A stretch of DNA of 64,000 nt, from positions 558,001 to 622,000 of the forward strand of contig NZ_QXQB01000002.1 of NCBI RefSeq assembly GCF_003605435.1. Reading direction: 5' to 3'. The DNA is from Paenibacillus pinisoli. GTDB taxonomy: Bacteria; Bacillota; Bacilli; Paenibacillales; Paenibacillaceae. Below, in pieces: positions 7,000 to 16,460 of the stretch. The notes below the pieces were generated by a model, which was not told the origin of the DNA, did not search any database, and worked only from the letters and a program-made list of their open reading frames with translations. The position numbers and the translations under genes were made by a program. The first letter of the stretch is position 1. Every line of letters starts with the position of its first letter.

Positions 7000-8772
7000 C
7001 TATTCAACCTTGGAGTTAGCCGGCTTCTCCGTCGGAATCCGGATCAATACCGTCGTACCGATGCCGAGCCTGCTGTAGATGCTCACGCCGAAGGCCGGAC
7101 CGTAATACAGCTTAATACGCTGATGAACATTGCGGATACCGTAACCTATGCTAGTACTCTCCTCCGGATCGTTCATCTGTTCCAGCAGTTCAGCGCTAAT
7201 GCCGACGCCGTCGTCGATAATCTTGAATACAATATGATTATCCTCCAGCTCGCCGACGATGCGCATATGAATGCGGTCGCCGCACCATGCATGCTCCAGC
7301 ACGTTTTCTATAAACGGCTGAATAATAAGCTTAATCGTCGTGTACGGCAGAATCTGCGGATCGATATCGAATGTAACGCCCATTCGTTCTTCGTATTTGA
7401 TCTTTTGAATATTGATATAAGCTTTCGCCTGCTCCAGTTCCTCTTCTATCGTAAGCAGAATGCGGCCTTCATTCAGGGACAGCCGATAGAATTTCGCCAG
7501 ATCGATAACCATGCGCTGAAGCTTGTCGAGCTCGCCGAACTTGGCCAGACGGCTTATCGAGGACAACGTATTGTACAAGAAATGTGGGTTAATCTGCGCC
7601 TGCAGCATGTCCAGCTCCGCTTCCTTCTTATCCAGATCGGCCACGTATACCTTATGAATCAGCTCGCCGATATTTTGCCCCATCTCGTTCAACGCCCTAG
7701 AGATTTGACTGAACTCGTCATTGCCCTTAAAGTTCGTCCGTTTATGGAAGTTGCCCTCCTGGAAGGAGTCTAGAACAGATACGATCTTATTCACTTTTCT
7801 GGAGAAATAATTGGATAATAGCGCACCCGATACGAAATAAACAACCGTAAATATCAAGCAGATAATAAAAGTCAGCAGCCGAACTTCACTAACCTTCTCT
7901 TCAAAGATCGTATTCGGAATGACTGCGGCAACCTTCCAATCCAGCGATGGTATCACATTCTCGATCACCATATATTCCTTGAAGTCCGATGCATTCCATG
8001 CATCATCCGAGCGGTAGCTGGATGGACCCGATATCGTCTTGATCTTGTCGTTTTCGTCGATGACATAGATCGTCGCATCGCTGCCGATTTTCGTATAATC
8101 AACGGCTTGGAACAAGTCGGACAAGTACACGCTTTGGCGCATAAAGCCTATTTCTTGCACCTTTCCGGCAATTTGCATATTGACCAGTCTTCGCAGCAGC
8201 GAGATGCGGCCGAACTTGGCGTCATCCTCGATCTGCTTCCATACCATCGTCTCGCCGTATACTTCTGCCGGATGGTTCAAGTACCATATTTTTTTCTGAA
8301 TACGGTCGATCTGATAGATGTCGTACGGGTTATCTGCATGGCTCTTCAGCGGATCATTGCCCCGATAATTTTTGTAGCTCTCCGGGAACAGCTTGTTATG
8401 CAAGTAGATAGACAGCCAGGTGTTCACGCTTGATGCTTGCTTGTATGCTTCTATCTTCGGATAAAAGAAATTAATTGTCGTTTCATAGCCGACCCAGCCC
8501 TCTTCAAAGTTGCGCAGCTGCCTGGCGATCGTATAATCGAAGTAGAAGAAATCCGAGACGCGGATCACATCTCCGGCTTTATAGGATACATTATCGATCA
8601 TCTGGCTGACTGTGCCGTGTACGCTGCTCTCTAGCTGCTCGCGAATCGACTTCACATAGACGGAGTTGGCGAAAAAACTAATCACAATAACCGGGATTAT
8701 GATGAATACGCAATAAGACAGCATCAGCTTATAACCGAACGGCAGGTAACGGTATTTGCGCATCATCTTCAT
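7000..8772 (-). CDS. YesM-type sensor histidine kinase
   Basis: The membrane sensor kinase has 590 residues. Transmembrane segments at about 14-37 and 300-325 bracket a large extracytoplasmic sensing domain. A HAMP linker follows, then a His_kinase domain with 'QINPHFLYNT' (phosphorylated His397) and a C-terminal HATPase domain with the N-box 'FIENVLEHA' and G-box 'DDGVGIS'. It overlaps the upstream response-regulator gene by four bases (ATGA), so the two are translationally coupled. YesM/YesN pairs usually sense an extracellular glycan or its binding protein and activate a neighbouring ABC sugar transporter, here the LplBCA-like genes upstream. Confidence 0.93.
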   Translation of the reverse strand: MKMMRKYRYLPFGYKLMLSYCVFIIIPVIVISFFANSVYVKSIREQLESSVHGTVSQMIDNVSYKAGDVIRVSDFFYFDYTIARQLRNFEEGWVGYETTINFFYPKIEAYKQASSVNTWLSIYLHNKLFPESYKNYRGNDPLKSHADNPYDIYQIDRIQKKIWYLNHPAEVYGETMVWKQIEDDAKFGRISLLRRLVNMQIAGKVQEIGFMRQSVYLSDLFQAVDYTKIGSDATIYVIDENDKIKTISGPSSYRSDDAWNASDFKEYMVIENVIPSLDWKVAAVIPNTIFEEKVSEVRLLTFIICLIFTVVYFVSGALLSNYFSRKVNKIVSVLDSFQEGNFHKRTNFKGNDEFSQISRALNEMGQNIGELIHKVYVADLDKKEAELDMLQAQINPHFLYNTLSSISRLAKFGELDKLQRMVIDLAKFYRLSLNEGRILLTIEEELEQAKAYINIQKIKYEERMGVTFDIDPQILPYTTIKLIIQPFIENVLEHAWCGDRIHMRIVGELEDNHIVFKIIDDGVGISAELLEQMNDPEESTSIGYGIRNVHQRIKLYYGPAFGVSIYSRLGIGTTVLIRIPTEKPANSKVE

Positions 8773-10337
8773 AGTTTTCTTCTATATTCTAGCGGTGTTT
8801 TGCCGTGGTAGTCTTTGAATTGTCTGCTGAAATACGGCAAGTAGCGGTAGCCGATCAGGTTGGCGATTTCATAGACTTTCAGGTTCGTGTTGATCAACAG
8901 ATCACCAGCCTTCTCCATTCTAAGCATGGCTACATAATCGCTGAAATTCGTTTTCATCTCTTCCTTGAAGATCTGTCCCAGGTAATTGGGCGAGAACGAG
9001 TATTTCTCGGCTACGTCCTTGAGCGTAATATTTTCATGAAGACGCTGTTTGACATCATCGATAATGTCCTGAACCAGCTTCCAGTTTTTCTTATGCTTCT
9101 TCGCTTGAAGCATCTCTGACAATTCATAAACTCTGTAACGCAGCCACGAATGGATCTCGTCAATCGTCTCGTACCGCAGCAATATATCCAAACTGCCGAA
9201 ATCCAGGTTCAGCATACGGAACAGATCTTCATTCATCTTCTGAAGATACGCATCCAGCTTCATCAGCAGGAACATCGTAAAGTTCTGTATCGTAAACTTG
9301 GACCGCATGTTATTTGCCAGACTATAGAGCATCTCCAGCTCATCATGAACCTTGACCAGCTCATAATTCGTCATCGCCTCAAACAAAGCGTCGAGCTGAA
9401 TATCCAGACTCTGCACATCTTTCATTTGCGTTGACTGCACAGCATCGTGAAAGATCATTTTTCCTTTGCCGTAAAAAACCTTATAGTCCAGCGCCGTCTG
9501 CGCCTTGCGATAGGAATCATTAAGCTCAATAATTTGCGACACCGCTTCGCCTACACCCGTCGTGACGGAAATCGGCGATTGATTCAGCATTTCATTGAAT
9601 TTGTCTTTAAGCTTGTCTAGTTCCATGCCGTTCTCGATCAGAAGCGCCATACGTTTATCCGTTACCCGGCAATAGTGCCGGATTTCCAAATCTTTGCACA
9701 GGGAAATAAGGCCGTTCCAGAACGTATTGGACAGCTCTGTCTCATCAAAGCTTTCTTCAACATTGCGCTTGCGCATCCAATCATCGCGCTCGACCACAAC
9801 GACTTGAACCGGCCACTTCAACTGATTGAACTGGTAGTTCTCAATTAGCGATTCAAGCGAATCCTTGCTCCATGTTCCTTCCAGCAGCTGCAGCAAATAC
9901 TCGGTCTTCACAATCGGGAACATTCGCTGGTACAGCAGCTCCGTCTCCAATTGCTTCTGTTCCTCGTCCAGGTCAATCCGAAGCTTGCGCAGCGATTCTA
10001 TTAATTCATTATCGTCCATCGGTTTTACGACATAACTGCACGCATTGAGCGACAGCGCTTGCTTGACATAATGGAAGTCTTGATAACCGCTTACAAAAAT
10101 GATCTTAATATTAGGATGCAGATCAAGCGCTTTGCGCGCCAGCTCCAAACCCGACATATTCGGCATCCGAACGTCCGTTATCAGAATATCAATTCTTTCT
10201 CGCTCTATCACTTCGCTTGCCGCAAAGCCGTTCGTTACGGCCTCGACAACTTCCATGCCAAGCTCCTGCCAAGGGATAAATGTCTGCATTCCCTTCAAAT
10301 CGAGAATTTCATCATCGACTAGCAGCACCTTGTACAT
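8769..10337 (-). CDS. YesN-type response regulator with AraC output domain
   Basis: The protein is 522 residues from ATG at 10337, preceded by TCTGGAG at nine bases; GTG at 10370 is an alternative but lacks a site. The N-terminal receiver domain has 'LLVDDE' and phospho-acceptor Asp55 ('ITDVRMPN'). A middle region of about 270 residues is typical of YesN proteins. The C-terminal AraC-type double helix-turn-helix (about 425-522) ends in 'YHGKTPLEYRRKL'. It forms a four-base overlap with the YesM-type kinase gene. The probable targets are the transporter genes directly upstream on the same strand. Confidence 0.93.
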   Translation of the reverse strand: MYKVLLVDDEILDLKGMQTFIPWQELGMEVVEAVTNGFAASEVIERERIDILITDVRMPNMSGLELARKALDLHPNIKIIFVSGYQDFHYVKQALSLNACSYVVKPMDDNELIESLRKLRIDLDEEQKQLETELLYQRMFPIVKTEYLLQLLEGTWSKDSLESLIENYQFNQLKWPVQVVVVERDDWMRKRNVEESFDETELSNTFWNGLISLCKDLEIRHYCRVTDKRMALLIENGMELDKLKDKFNEMLNQSPISVTTGVGEAVSQIIELNDSYRKAQTALDYKVFYGKGKMIFHDAVQSTQMKDVQSLDIQLDALFEAMTNYELVKVHDELEMLYSLANNMRSKFTIQNFTMFLLMKLDAYLQKMNEDLFRMLNLDFGSLDILLRYETIDEIHSWLRYRVYELSEMLQAKKHKKNWKLVQDIIDDVKQRLHENITLKDVAEKYSFSPNYLGQIFKEEMKTNFSDYVAMLRMEKAGDLLINTNLKVYEIANLIGYRYLPYFSRQFKDYHGKTPLEYRRKL

Positions 10338-10402
10338 TAGCATCATCTCCAGATTCTCGGCTAGTATCACGAATAGTAGTGGATTCGGACTAAGCCATAA
10401 TC

Positions 10403-10434
10403 CAAAAAGGGTATACTATTATAGTATACCCTTT
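10403..10434 (-). terminator. Terminator after the LplA-like binding protein gene
   Basis: A 13-bp perfect stem (AAAGGGTATACTA with TAGTATACCCTTT) is followed on the minus strand by a T run. It lies 18 bases past the binding-protein stop and 66 bases before the YesN start, so the two-component genes are probably expressed from partial readthrough or their own promoter. Confidence 0.75.
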
Positions 10435-10451
10435 CGGACAACATTTTTTAA

Positions 10452-12128
10452 TTAGCTACCAGCGATAATTTCTTTGTTTTTCTTCCACTCAACAGTACGC
10501 CATTCAAGAAGATCAGCATAACCAGCTGCTTGAGCGTCGCTTTCTGCTTTGTCAAGAATCTTATCAACTTCAGCATCGTCTTTCGCCATTACGGATTGAG
10601 CGTATGCTTGTGTGAAGATGTCATCCACACGTTGCTTCACGATACCCAGCTCGCTGTCTGGTTGTGGAACCAGGTTGATGAACTCAGTAGCGTTAGCTTG
10701 TGTAGGCCAAGTGATTTCGCTTTGGTAACGAGCTGCCCAGTTTTGCTCAGCAGCTGGAAGCTTGCTTTCGTATTTCATTTTCGCAGGGTCGATGTAGCCA
10801 GTGTTACCGTTCCACATGATAGGGTCATGTGCTTTTTGAAGCTCTAGAACTTCTTCAGCATCATAGTTCTCAGTGAAGATTGGGTGACCGTCAGCATCGA
10901 AGCCTTTCCAGTTGTCGCCTTCAGGACCGAAGAACAACAGGGATTGGCCTTCTGGACCAGTGTACCAGTCAAGGAATGCGAAAATTTTCTCAGGATCTTT
11001 AGCAGACTTCGTAATTACGTTAACGTTCCAGCCAAGTGCTGTGTAAGTACCTGGGAAGATTTTGTTTTTGTCCAGGCCTGGCTTGTGGATCGGCCAGATC
11101 ATGAAGTAACCGGAATTAGGATCTTGCTTCACCATTTCTTGGTGAGCGTTCATTGCAATTACAGTCGGGTTGGAGCTTGCGTATACAGCTACGCGGCCTT
11201 GCATGATTTTCTCTTCGATTTGGTCAACAGTTTGCGTGAACGCATCTTGAGAAATCAATTTTTCTCTGTAAAGCTTAGCGATGTATTTTTGAGCTTCGCG
11301 GAACACTGGATCAGTGAACAGGGAAGTCAGTTGGTCGCCTTGCGGTACTGCGCGAACGCCAGCGTTCAGGTAAGTGTAAAGAGCGTTTTCGCCGAATGCT
11401 GTGTACAGAACGCCCAGACCTTGCATGTCTTTCGCAAGATGCGGCTCGAACGGAGTTACAGTGTCGCCGTACTTAGCTTTTACAGCTACCAGGTAGTTGT
11501 AAAGGTCGTCAGTCGTTTCAAGCGCCGGTTGGCCCAGCTCGTCGTACATTTTTTTGTTGATTACATAACCAGCGTTGCCGTTCGGGCGGCCAGTGTACCA
11601 GTTAGGGAACTGATAAAGCTTGCCATCGGAGGAACGAAGCAGGTTAAGGTCTTTACCCATCCAAGTTTTCAGGTTAGGGTATTTGTCCAGGTAATCGTCG
11701 AATGCAACCAGCATGCCAGCTTCGCGAAGTCTTTCCACGTCAGCGCCGCGGTCCATCCACATTACGTCAGGAAGAGTTTTGGAAGCGATCATTGTGCTCA
11801 ATTTTTGCTCTGGGTTACCGCCAGCAGAAATTGGAACGATGTTCAATTGTTTGTTTTCTTTCAGCCATCTGCCTGCAACTGTGCTGTCCCATGCAGGAAC
11901 ATCATACCAGTTGTAGTGACCGTACATGGAGAACTCAAGTGCCTCGGAACCAAATTCCCAAACGTCGGAAGGAGGCTCTTCAGATGGAGTGTTTCCAGGC
12001 GTGCTGGTATTGCTCGACGGCGAAGGACTTGGTTGGTTCTTCTTGTCGGAGCTGCATCCAGCCAGTACTGTCGCCAGCACAAGAATTGCGGATACGATAA
12101 GCAGTGTTGTCTTTCTAGCTTTCGTCAT
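10452..12128 (-). CDS. LplA-type extracellular solute-binding lipoprotein
   Basis: The substrate-binding lipoprotein has 558 residues, with signal peptide and lipobox 'LAGC' (Cys25) and then a Ser/Pro/Thr-rich tether. Length and the accompanying permease order match the LplA/YtcQ class of large binding proteins (about 500-560 residues) found with YesMN systems, which import oligosaccharides or glycan fragments. It is the third gene of the operon, 70 bases after the second permease. Codons in this gene are somewhat less GC-rich than in its neighbours, as in many highly expressed genes. The precise sugar cannot be deduced. Confidence 0.9.
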   Translation of the reverse strand: MTKARKTTLLIVSAILVLATVLAGCSSDKKNQPSPSPSSNTSTPGNTPSEEPPSDVWEFGSEALEFSMYGHYNWYDVPAWDSTVAGRWLKENKQLNIVPISAGGNPEQKLSTMIASKTLPDVMWMDRGADVERLREAGMLVAFDDYLDKYPNLKTWMGKDLNLLRSSDGKLYQFPNWYTGRPNGNAGYVINKKMYDELGQPALETTDDLYNYLVAVKAKYGDTVTPFEPHLAKDMQGLGVLYTAFGENALYTYLNAGVRAVPQGDQLTSLFTDPVFREAQKYIAKLYREKLISQDAFTQTVDQIEEKIMQGRVAVYASSNPTVIAMNAHQEMVKQDPNSGYFMIWPIHKPGLDKNKIFPGTYTALGWNVNVITKSAKDPEKIFAFLDWYTGPEGQSLLFFGPEGDNWKGFDADGHPIFTENYDAEEVLELQKAHDPIMWNGNTGYIDPAKMKYESKLPAAEQNWAARYQSEITWPTQANATEFINLVPQPDSELGIVKQRVDDIFTQAYAQSVMAKDDAEVDKILDKAESDAQAAGYADLLEWRTVEWKKNKEIIAGS

Positions 12129-12198
12129 GCTTGTACTACCCCTCTCGTAAACTTTTTTTTATGTCCAAAGCGGCGAACCGCCTCAAACCACAGGAATA

Positions 12199-13095
12199 CT
12201 ACTCTTTCAGCGAGCCGATCAGCACGCCTTTTACGAAGTACTTCTGAACGAATGGATATACCATTACGATCGGAAGAGTCGCAACCATCATGGTAGCCAT
12301 GGTCAGGGACTTGGTCGTAATTGTTCGCATCGCATCAATCCGTGCCTGGGATGCCGTATCGATGTTGTTCGACATCTCGGTTACGATGTTGGCGTTCAAT
12401 ATCTGACGCAGCATCGTCTGGATCGGAACGAGCTTCTCGTTCGTGATGTAGATACTTGGAGTAAACCAGTCATTCCAGTGTGAAACTGCTGTGAATAGCG
12501 ACAGCGTTGCGATAACAGGTCCGGAGAGCGGCAGTACGATACGGAAGAATATTCCCCAGTTCGTCGCGCCGTCGATCTGCGCTGATTCTTCGAGGCCTAC
12601 CGGGAGGCCCTTAAAGAAGGTTCTGAATATGATCATATTCCATACGCTGATAAGCGCCGGGATAATGAACACCAGGAATTTGTTCATAAGGCCCAAGGAG
12701 CTGATGAGCAAGTACGTCGGAATGAGGCCGCCGCCAAAGTACATCGTGAATACGAAGAAGAACATAAAGTAGTTCTTGCCGATCAGCTCACGCTTGGACA
12801 TGCCGTAAGCCAGAATCGCGGTCATCAGGATGGCCGAAATCGTACCTACTACTGTACGGGAGACTGAAACGAAGAAGCCGTTAATCAGCCGGTCGTCCTT
12901 GAATACAATTTCATAGTTCTCCCAAGTGAAAACCCTTGGCCAGAACGTTACTCCGCCTTTTGAAGTATCGATACCCAAGTTGAAGGATATGACAAGCGCG
13001 TTCCAGAACGGATAGAATGCGCTGAATGAAAGTACAATCAAAAATACGTAGATAAAAGTCATCATGAGTTTATCGCTAAATCCCAATCGCGCCAA
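12199..13095 (-). CDS. ABC sugar permease, LplC/YtcP type
   Basis: The 298-residue permease has six predicted membrane segments and an EAA-loop ('GLEESAQIDGATNWGIFFRI') near residue 180. The C-terminal 'YPFVQKYFVKGVLIGSLKE' end is characteristic of LplC/YtcP permeases. It follows the LplB-type permease by 32 bases and would form the heterodimeric channel with it. Confidence 0.92.
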   Translation of the reverse strand: MARLGFSDKLMMTFIYVFLIVLSFSAFYPFWNALVISFNLGIDTSKGGVTFWPRVFTWENYEIVFKDDRLINGFFVSVSRTVVGTISAILMTAILAYGMSKRELIGKNYFMFFFVFTMYFGGGLIPTYLLISSLGLMNKFLVFIIPALISVWNMIIFRTFFKGLPVGLEESAQIDGATNWGIFFRIVLPLSGPVIATLSLFTAVSHWNDWFTPSIYITNEKLVPIQTMLRQILNANIVTEMSNNIDTASQARIDAMRTITTKSLTMATMMVATLPIVMVYPFVQKYFVKGVLIGSLKE

Positions 13096-13127
13096 AGCTG
13101 TTCGCCTCCTTATTCGTCAAATTCCTT

Positions 13128-14099
13128 CTACCACAAGCTGTTGCCTGATCTGCGAGCAATGTAATTCGCCATAGTGAGCAATCCAATACTGATTACAGCC
13201 TTGAACAGCCCCACCGCTGTAGCATAGGAATAGCGGAAGTTGGACAAACCTACGCGATAGACATACGTATCGATAACGTCTGACACCGGCCTTAGCACCG
13301 GGTTGTTCGCGAGCAAGAGGATATCCTCGAAGCCTGCGTTCAGAAGGCTGCCAATCGACAGAATCATGAAGATAACGATAACCGGCATGATTGTCGGAAT
13401 TGTGATGAGATAGATTTGCTTGAATTTGCTTGCACCGTCGATATCAGCCGCTTCATAGAGATGCGGGTCGACGCCCGAGATCGCTGCCAGGTATACGATA
13501 GATCCGAAACCGATTTCCTTCCACACGTTAGCCGAGATCAGAATCGACCAGAAGTATTCGGAAATGGAGAGAAAGTTGACCGGCTCATCGATCAGATTGA
13601 TTGATTTGAGCAACATGTTCACGCTGCCGTTCTCCGTGGACAGCATCGACATAACAAGGCCCGCTACGATTACCCACGACATAAAGTGCGGCAGATACGT
13701 AATCGTCTGTACGATACGCTTGAACATCATATGTCTGATTTCATTCAACATAAGCGCCAAGATAATCGGAGCAGGGAAGCCAATTACAAATTTCAATAAA
13801 CTGATTACGATGGTGTTGCGCATAACATTATAGAACTCGGGTGAATCAAAGAACATCTGGAAATGCTTGAATCCAACCCAAGGATTAGCCCATATGTTGC
13901 CACCTGTGAAAATGTTGTAGTCCATAAATGCCGTCAATATTCCGTACATCGGCAAATACGCGAAGACGAAAATGAGCAAAACACCCGGCCATACCATAAG
14001 CTGAATATCCCATTGCTTCAAAAAGCGCGTGAAAGTATTCTTCTTTGGCTTTGGTTGTTTTTCTAACCGAGTCTGCTGCTCTGTTGTTGCTTGCGCCAT
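13128..14099 (-). CDS. ABC sugar permease, LplB/YteP type
   Basis: The permease is 323 residues from ATG at 14099, chosen because AGGAGG lies six bases upstream; a longer frame to 14279 has no site and a non-membrane, unrelated N-terminus. A short hydrophilic cytoplasmic tail (residues 1-30) precedes six membrane segments, with the EAA-loop 'HLYEAADIDGASKFKQI' and C-terminal 'ANYIARRSGNSLW', a typical LplB ending. First gene of the transporter operon. The promoter should lie in 14100-14280, but no convincing hexamer pair was found. Confidence 0.92.
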   Translation of the reverse strand: MAQATTEQQTRLEKQPKPKKNTFTRFLKQWDIQLMVWPGVLLIFVFAYLPMYGILTAFMDYNIFTGGNIWANPWVGFKHFQMFFDSPEFYNVMRNTIVISLLKFVIGFPAPIILALMLNEIRHMMFKRIVQTITYLPHFMSWVIVAGLVMSMLSTENGSVNMLLKSINLIDEPVNFLSISEYFWSILISANVWKEIGFGSIVYLAAISGVDPHLYEAADIDGASKFKQIYLITIPTIMPVIVIFMILSIGSLLNAGFEDILLLANNPVLRPVSDVIDTYVYRVGLSNFRYSYATAVGLFKAVISIGLLTMANYIARRSGNSLW

Positions 14100-14289
14100 T
14101 TGTATCCTCCTTGCTGCATAGTTGATAGCTTTATTGTAACGGACAGCTTCGGAGGGTACTATTTGCCTGATCAACAAAAAATGATACTTTACAACGATAA
14201 TATATAAATCATGGTTGAGGAGACCCAGAAAAGTATAATAGCGCTGCCAATCCTCCATGCCGGGGCCGATTTTTGACATAAGCCGCTAT

Positions 14290-14329
14290 AAAAAAATAAA
14301 AAACCGCAAAATCCGAATCGGACTGCGGC
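14290..14329 (-). terminator. Terminator of the proline dehydrogenase gene
   Basis: On the minus strand CCGCA pairs with TGCGG, with an inner TCCGA/CGGA stem, followed by a T-rich tail (TTTTTTATTTTTTT). It lies about 50 bases after the proline dehydrogenase stop. Confidence 0.75.
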
Positions 14330-14381
14330 CCAACCTATCGTTGAATATTATCATAATATTGAGGAATTGAATCAATGTTTA

Positions 14382-15299
14382 TTATTTCCTGCGCCAATTC
14401 CGGAGCAAAAACCAAAGATTAGCCGGCCTCTCCGCAAGCCTCCGCATGAAGTAGCCGAACCAATCCTCGCCGAATGGCACGTACACCCTGACTTTATACC
14501 CTTGCCGGACCAGGCGGTCCTGCAAATCCTCCCGTATCCCGTACAGCATCTGAAATTCGAACCGGTCGCGCCGAATGTCCCGGCTTCGGATCCAATCCTC
14601 CAAGCGGCTGATCAAAGCCTCATCATGCGTAGCGATAGCGGCGTAGGCTCCGTTCTCCAGATGCCTTCTTACCAACGTCTCATAAGATGCGTCTACATCG
14701 CTCTTTTTCGAGTAGGCTACCTTCTCAGATTCCTTATAGGCGCCTTTTACGATTCGGATATTCGTCCCGGCAGTTCCCAGGCGTTTTAGATCATCGGCGG
14801 TACGATAGAGATAAGCCTGCAGAACGATGCCTAGCTGTTCATAATCCTCTTTTAATTTATGATACAAATCAACGGTCGGCTGGCAATGCGTATAATCCTC
14901 CATATCGATGCGAACAAACCGGTTAAGCTTCATTGCTGTCTGTAAGATGGTCCGCATATGGCGTTCGCATTGCGCCCGATCAAGATCCAGCCCCAGGCTG
15001 GTCAGCTTAAGCGACAGATTAGAGCGCAGTCCTGCCGCATCCATGGCTTCAAGCGCTTGAATGCATTGATTGGCCGAGTTCTCGGCGTCCGCGGCGTTTC
15101 TAATATACTCGCCCAAATGGTCAATCGTGGCTTCCTTGCCCGCTTGATTGAGCTTTTGCACTGCGGCTATCGCATCGTTCAGCGTCTCACCCGCTACAAA
15201 CCTGCGCGCTCCAAACCTCATGCCGTACCGCCGCATCAGTAATGCTGCTCCTTTGTTCTTGGCGATCATGAGCAACGCTCCGCGAAGCAGCTTCTCCAT
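14382..15299 (-). CDS. putB: Proline dehydrogenase (monofunctional, PutB/FadM type)
   Basis: This enzyme, 305 residues from ATG at 15299 (AGGTGA five bases upstream), matches the length of Bacillus monofunctional proline dehydrogenases. It oxidises proline to pyrroline-5-carboxylate with FAD, feeding electrons to the respiratory chain. Visible family features are 'LSLKLTSLGLD', 'RIDMEDYTHC' (FAD/substrate-binding strand), 'VKGAYKE' and 'IATHDEALI' on successive strands of the TIM barrel, and 'FEFQMLYGIRED' near the C-terminus. No pyrroline-5-carboxylate dehydrogenase is adjacent, and the gene stands alone. Confidence 0.93.
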   Translation of the reverse strand: MEKLLRGALLMIAKNKGAALLMRRYGMRFGARRFVAGETLNDAIAAVQKLNQAGKEATIDHLGEYIRNAADAENSANQCIQALEAMDAAGLRSNLSLKLTSLGLDLDRAQCERHMRTILQTAMKLNRFVRIDMEDYTHCQPTVDLYHKLKEDYEQLGIVLQAYLYRTADDLKRLGTAGTNIRIVKGAYKESEKVAYSKKSDVDASYETLVRRHLENGAYAAIATHDEALISRLEDWIRSRDIRRDRFEFQMLYGIREDLQDRLVRQGYKVRVYVPFGEDWFGYFMRRLAERPANLWFLLRNWRRK

Positions 15300-15457
15300 G
15301 TGATTCACCTGCCTGCCATTAATAAATGTGATAGAAGTCGGGTTCCGCCATTGCAGCAGCCTCTTGTCAAAGAGCGACCCCGCGAATGGCACAGGTCATT
15401 TGAGCCGCTCCGTCCTTGCAGTTCCATGCTCCCATGGCGCTGCACTGCGCAACGTTC

Positions 15458-15480
15458 ACTCTGTACTCTGTACTCTGTAC
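15458..15480. repeat. Short tandem repeat, three copies of a 7-mer
   Basis: ACTCTGT occurs three times head to tail upstream of proline dehydrogenase. It is a simple slippage-prone repeat with no visible function. Confidence 0.7.
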
Positions 15481-15589
15481 ATTGTCATAGTCCATCCTAT
15501 TCATCCGCGGCCCAGCCGGAAACTATGTCCGAGTGGATTTGTAAAAGATGGCGAATGCGCGGCTAGCATGTGCGCAGATGGCGCGTGCC

Positions 15590-16432
15590 CTAAGCCGAGT
15601 TTCTCGGCCTGCAACTGCTCGGACGCGGCTTTCGTGTGCTCTAAGCCGAGTTTCTCGGCCTGCAACTGCTCGGACGCAGCTTTCGTGGGCTCTAAGCCGA
15701 GTTTCTCGGCCTGCAACTGCTCGGACGCAGCTTTCGCGGGCGCTAAGCCGAGTTTCTCGGCCTGTAACTGCTCGGGCGCGGCTTTCGCGGGCTCTAAGCC
15801 GAGTTTCTCGGGCTGCAACTGCTCGGATGCAGCTTTCGCGGGCTCTAAGCCGAGTTTCTCGGCCTGCAACTGCTCCAACGCAGCTTTCGCGGGCTCTAAA
15901 CCGAGTTTCTCGGCTTACAGCTGCTCGGGCGCAGCTTTCGCGGGCTCTAAACCGAGTTTCTCGGGCTGCAACTGCTCGAGCGAGGCTCGCTCGGGACCTA
16001 AGCCGGGTTTCTCGGCTTACAACTGCTCGGACGCAGCTTTCGTGTGCTCTAAGCCGAGTTTCTCGGGCTGCAACTGCTCGAGCGAGGCTCGCTCGGGCTC
16101 TATGTCGAGGTTCTCGGCTTACAACTGCTCGGACGCAGCTTTCGTGGGCTCTAAGCCGAGTTTCTCGGGCTGCTGCTGTTCGGGCACGGCTCGCTCAGGA
16201 CCTAAGCCGGGTTTCTCGGCTTACAACTGCTCGGACGCAGCTTTCGTGGGCTCTAAGCCGAGTTTCTCGGGCTGCTGCTGTTCGGGCACGGCTCGCTCAG
16301 GACCTAAGCCGAGTTTCTCGGCCTGCTACTCCTCGAGCCCGGCTGGCTCGTGCTCTAAGCCGAGTTTCTCGGCATACAGTTGCTCGGACGCAGCTTTCGT
16401 GGGCTCTAAGCCGAATTTCTCGGCATACGTAC
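15590..16432. repeat. 51-bp tandem repeat array 1 (hairpin core, about 16.5 units)
   Basis: Sixteen full units and one partial unit repeat every 51 bases without spacing errors (unit starts at 15590, 15641, and so on to 16406). Each begins CTAAGCCGAG and contains the inverted repeat GCCGAG-TTT-CTCGGC (first copy 15594-15608). The remainder of the unit varies: early units carry a GACGCAGCTTTCG type, while units 8-14 alternate this with a second type. In units 8 and 10 the second type holds another palindrome, GAGCGAG-G-CTCGCTC (for example 15978-15992). Because 51 is a multiple of three, several frames stay open through the array, but none has a credible start. The same core and period recur at 59473. 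The element family is not recognised. Confidence 0.9.
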
Positions 16433-16460
16433 TGTCATCCAAAGTAAAAACCTGCTGCGC

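Noticed and set aside
10884..12296. Long plus-strand open frame (470 codons)
   Set aside because: Antisense to a clear lipoprotein binding-protein gene; low-quality composition and no ribosome site.
14100..14280. Promoter of the LplBCA-like operon
   Set aside because: Several partial hexamers (for example TACAAT on the minus strand) but no pair with acceptable -35 and spacing.
15590..16432. CRISPR array
   Set aside because: Units are contiguous and no part of the unit is a unique spacer of constant length; no cas genes nearby.
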